The notes under the pieces: generated by a model
Databases searched by the model: none
What the model was told of the DNA's origin: nothing
What the model saw: the letters and a program-made list of their open reading frames with translations, nothing else
In this document: one piece after another, positions 61,982-64,000 of the stretch
Layout: each line of letters begins with the position of its first letter
How positions within the stretch are numbered: the stretch's first letter is position 1
Assembly (NCBI GenBank): GCA_910577255.1
Contig: CAJTMH010000001.1
Coordinates: 682,001 to 746,000, forward strand
Length of the DNA stretch: 64,000 nucleotides
Origin: an uncultured Duncaniella sp.
GTDB lineage: Bacteria > Bacteroidota > Bacteroidia > Bacteroidales > Muribaculaceae
Reading direction: 5' to 3'
Made by a program: the position numbers and the translations under genes

Positions 61982-63541
61982 CTATTTTACACGGTCACCG
62001 GGATCAAGTACTCTAGGAGATAGATGATACAGAGTCTGGCCATTCATCATAAACGGCACAGCCACCCAGTCAACACCGTTGCGGGTAAAGATGCGCACAT
62101 CCACCCCATCCTCCATATTCTCCATTCGTTCAATCCTACAACCCATGGGACACGCCGAAGCCAAGAAATCGCCATTTCCGAGTCTTACCTCGCTGTGGGG
62201 CTCCACGGTAATTCCACGGACTTCAGAGGGAAGAATAACCAGACGTTTTTCACCTAATCCATAGTAGCGGTTGAAACACCAGAAGAGATACATATCATCA
62301 GCATCTATCACCCCTCTTGACTTATTTAACAGCCACCATGGTTGAGCATCATCACGTGTGACATCACTGAACACAATGCCATCATCTGACTTCTTGTATA
62401 ATTCTATCACTTCATTAGTCTCCTTACCATAACGGATCTGCCATTGCATAAAACCGACATAGTGGACGATAAGAATCACCGTCAGAGCAGCGCTGACCAC
62501 CACACCAAACTTCTTTCCAATCCTGACATCTGAATTGTTAATCATTATAAAGAAACCGATCATGGCGAAAATTGATGCAAACCATCCGCTTCGTCCAACT
62601 ATACCTGACACCGCGCTGAACAAGAATGCACCAATCGAAGCCAGGGAAAACAGAAACCAAGGTGTTTTCCACAACTTTGTCAACAACCTCCTGCCACTTT
62701 TGAAAAGCGTTAGACATATCAGCACAATGTAATATGCCAGGGGGATGTAATCCGATTTTAACAGCAGGAGACCCAACGGATCATCAGGTTCACTAATTTC
62801 ACCCAAACGCAACCATGTTCCAGGTGACAATAAGCACCATAATGCTCCGGCTACACAACTCCAGGCCACCCACTTAGTCCCTTTATCCAATTCTCGCCAC
62901 GAATGTGTCAGATAAATATATGCAGCACCGCTGATTACCAATGGCACGCCACAAGCCTCATGCATTCCTCCGGCCAAGAGCCCTATACAGCACCATCCGG
63001 CTAATTTCCACCCTCTTAATCCACTAAGGACAGACGGCTTCACAAAAAGGCACCAGACCATCAGTAGCGCAAACGCGACAGCCACTACATAATTATATGT
63101 CACCGCATAAATCACAAAGTTGTCCCACCACGGCAAACCTAAACCCATCAAAGCAATCAACACCATTTGTGATGTGACCGATGCACGTCTGAACATGGAG
63201 CATTTTATTGCCAACAGGAACATCGCTCCGGTAGCTAAAGCCACAATCAAAGCGTTGAACCAGTGTGGGAACCAAAGAAGATTGAACGAAAGGAGATTAT
63301 TGGCAAACCGACCGTTGTTGACCATCCAGTGCTTCACCACCCACCGCGGGAAAAAATCAATAATGGCATCATAGTAACCTGTCGGTACCCCTCTCAATCC
63401 ATGAAATCCACAAAGATAAGCCAGATCGTCCCCCATATACTCCATGTAGTTATATATCACCATGTAAGCCATAGTGATAAATGCCACCATAAATAATGGC
63501 CATTTGGATGCGAAGGACTCGATTCTATCTTTAGTTTTCAT
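61982..63541 (-). CDS. DUF6056-like multi-pass membrane protein
   Basis: A 519-residue protein with about 10-11 transmembrane helices in its first 390 residues and a soluble C-terminal part. The first loop (YMGDDLAYLCGFHG, then NNGRFANNLLSF) with its acidic DD resembles GT-C-fold glycosyltransferases, where such residues are catalytic. The DUF6056 family shares this layout. It may transfer sugars from a lipid carrier to an extracytoplasmic glycan; this is inference. It lies 32 bp upstream of rpiB on the same strand. Confidence 0.65.
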   Translation of the reverse strand: MKTKDRIESFASKWPLFMVAFITMAYMVIYNYMEYMGDDLAYLCGFHGLRGVPTGYYDAIIDFFPRWVVKHWMVNNGRFANNLLSFNLLWFPHWFNALIVALATGAMFLLAIKCSMFRRASVTSQMVLIALMGLGLPWWDNFVIYAVTYNYVVAVAFALLMVWCLFVKPSVLSGLRGWKLAGWCCIGLLAGGMHEACGVPLVISGAAYIYLTHSWRELDKGTKWVAWSCVAGALWCLLSPGTWLRLGEISEPDDPLGLLLLKSDYIPLAYYIVLICLTLFKSGRRLLTKLWKTPWFLFSLASIGAFLFSAVSGIVGRSGWFASIFAMIGFFIMINNSDVRIGKKFGVVVSAALTVILIVHYVGFMQWQIRYGKETNEVIELYKKSDDGIVFSDVTRDDAQPWWLLNKSRGVIDADDMYLFWCFNRYYGLGEKRLVILPSEVRGITVEPHSEVRLGNGDFLASACPMGCRIERMENMEDGVDVRIFTRNGVDWVAVPFMMNGQTLYHLSPRVLDPGDRVK

Positions 63542-63577
63542 GGTCTATAATGGTCTGCAATGCTCTCTTATGAGCAC

Positions 63578-64000
63578 CTACACATCATCTTCATCAACCG
63601 ACTTATAATAAATATGATTAAGCGGGCGCAACAGATTACATAACTTTTGGCTCCAATAAGTGGCAAAATCCTCTTTCACTGCCACAAGGGCAGAATTTAT
63701 CGCCTCGTCAGGAGCATCTTTCACTGCCACGATAAAATTATACAGGACCTGGAACACATCACAAATCCCCTCGGCCACACTCGCGCCTATAGGAGTGTCA
63801 GAGTATTTCATATCCTCCTCAAACACCTCAAGATACACGTCATCCGGTCCAAGCAGATTCTCAATCTGACGTCTCACCGACTCATAGTAATCCTCATCAA
63901 GATAGCTGTCAAGATATGGCTCGTCATCATCCATCAAAGGCTCGGGCGACAGGTCAGAGGCCGAGATATAGATGCGGGGCAGAAGCCTCAACATTGATGC
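63578..64000 (-). CDS. DUF5063 family protein, C-terminal part (5' end outside window)
   Basis: The frame is open to the window edge. An internal Met at 63994 is not the likely start, because relatives carry about 45 more residues before LRLLPRIYISASDL. The visible part is acidic and helical, with EPYLDSYLDEDYYESVRRQI, EDMKYSDTPIGASVAEGICD and FATYWSQKLCNLLRPLNHIY, in agreement with DUF5063. Cytosolic, no known function. Confidence 0.75.
   Translation of the reverse strand, partial: ASMLRLLPRIYISASDLSPEPLMDDDEPYLDSYLDEDYYESVRRQIENLLGPDDVYLEVFEEDMKYSDTPIGASVAEGICDVFQVLYNFIVAVKDAPDEAINSALVAVKEDFATYWSQKLCNLLRPLNHIYYKSVDEDDV

Noticed and set aside
1..64000. CRISPR arrays, rRNA and tRNA genes
   Set aside because: No regularly spaced repeats, conserved rRNA stretches or tRNA cloverleaf with TTCGA-type T-arm were recognised in the intergenic regions; a tRNAscan or Rfam run would be decisive.

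Overview
The window is a 64 kb piece of a Bacteroidota chromosome, most likely order Bacteroidales. The evidence is the recurrent promoter form TTTG-N19/21-TAnnTTTG, the scarcity of Shine-Dalgarno sites, a TamL-type lipoprotein/barrel protein, a carboxynorspermidine dehydrogenase, a Rho factor with a large low-complexity insert, a NusB with a long N-terminal extension, and several domains largely confined to this phylum (DUF4827, DUF5053, DUF5063). The family Muribaculaceae is a plausible guess but is inference. No rRNA, tRNA or CRISPR array was recognised.

Layout. 1-3.9 kb: end of argS, a Bax-inhibitor-like membrane protein, carboxynorspermidine dehydrogenase and a small acidic protein. 3.9-6.1 kb (minus): a tightly overlapping operon of a B3/B4 domain protein, a YrdC/Sua5-type threonylcarbamoyl-AMP synthase and a GNAT acetyltransferase. 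6.3-11.2 kb: a surface-glycan group made of an LpxL-like acyltransferase, two Stealth phosphotransferases, a GT92-like transferase and another transferase. 11.5-17.1 kb: the histidine operon hisG-D-C-B-H-A, without hisF or hisIE in the window, followed by an exported nitroreductase. 18-25 kb is the accessory zone: a lone HNH nuclease, SulP transporter, phage-tail remnants, a DUF5053 gene with a tiny upstream ORF, a fusion of an EVE-like domain to a PD-(D/E)XK nuclease with a small lipoprotein gene behind it, and a decayed gene carrying a 16 bp tandem duplication.

25-33 kb (all minus): an outer-membrane barrel, prmA, four small membrane-associated stress-type proteins, a frameshifted pseudokinase, a CPA2 antiporter, MgtC and a coiled-coil protein. 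33-46 kb: TamL, a phosphoglycolate-phosphatase-like HAD, a sensor-kinase-like protein whose H-box histidine is tyrosine, NrnA, a DUF4827 lipoprotein, GlmM, two exported proteins on the minus strand (one an L,D-transpeptidase), GuaB and a two-domain parvulin. 46-55 kb: an exopolysaccharide locus (flippase, glycosyltransferases, polymerase, Wzc tyrosine kinase, Wza) inserted beside the housekeeping operon nusB-yajC-ybbR-coaE (55-58.6 kb). 59-64 kb: rho with a long leader, rpiB, a DUF6056-like membrane protein and the end of a DUF5063 gene.

The best candidate for an undescribed system is the two-gene unit at 22.6-24.2 kb: a predicted modification-sensing nuclease (EVE-like domain fused to an HsdR-N-type PD-(D/E)XK domain) followed 10 bp later by a 64-residue lipoprotein, next to phage debris. 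Secondary points of interest are the Shine-Dalgarno-driven two-codon minigene overlapping a TTG-started 43-codon ORF, the Tyr-for-His sensor kinase, the doubly disabled kinase gene, and the disordered Rho with its long structured leader. All functional assignments rest on reading motifs by eye; no database search was run.
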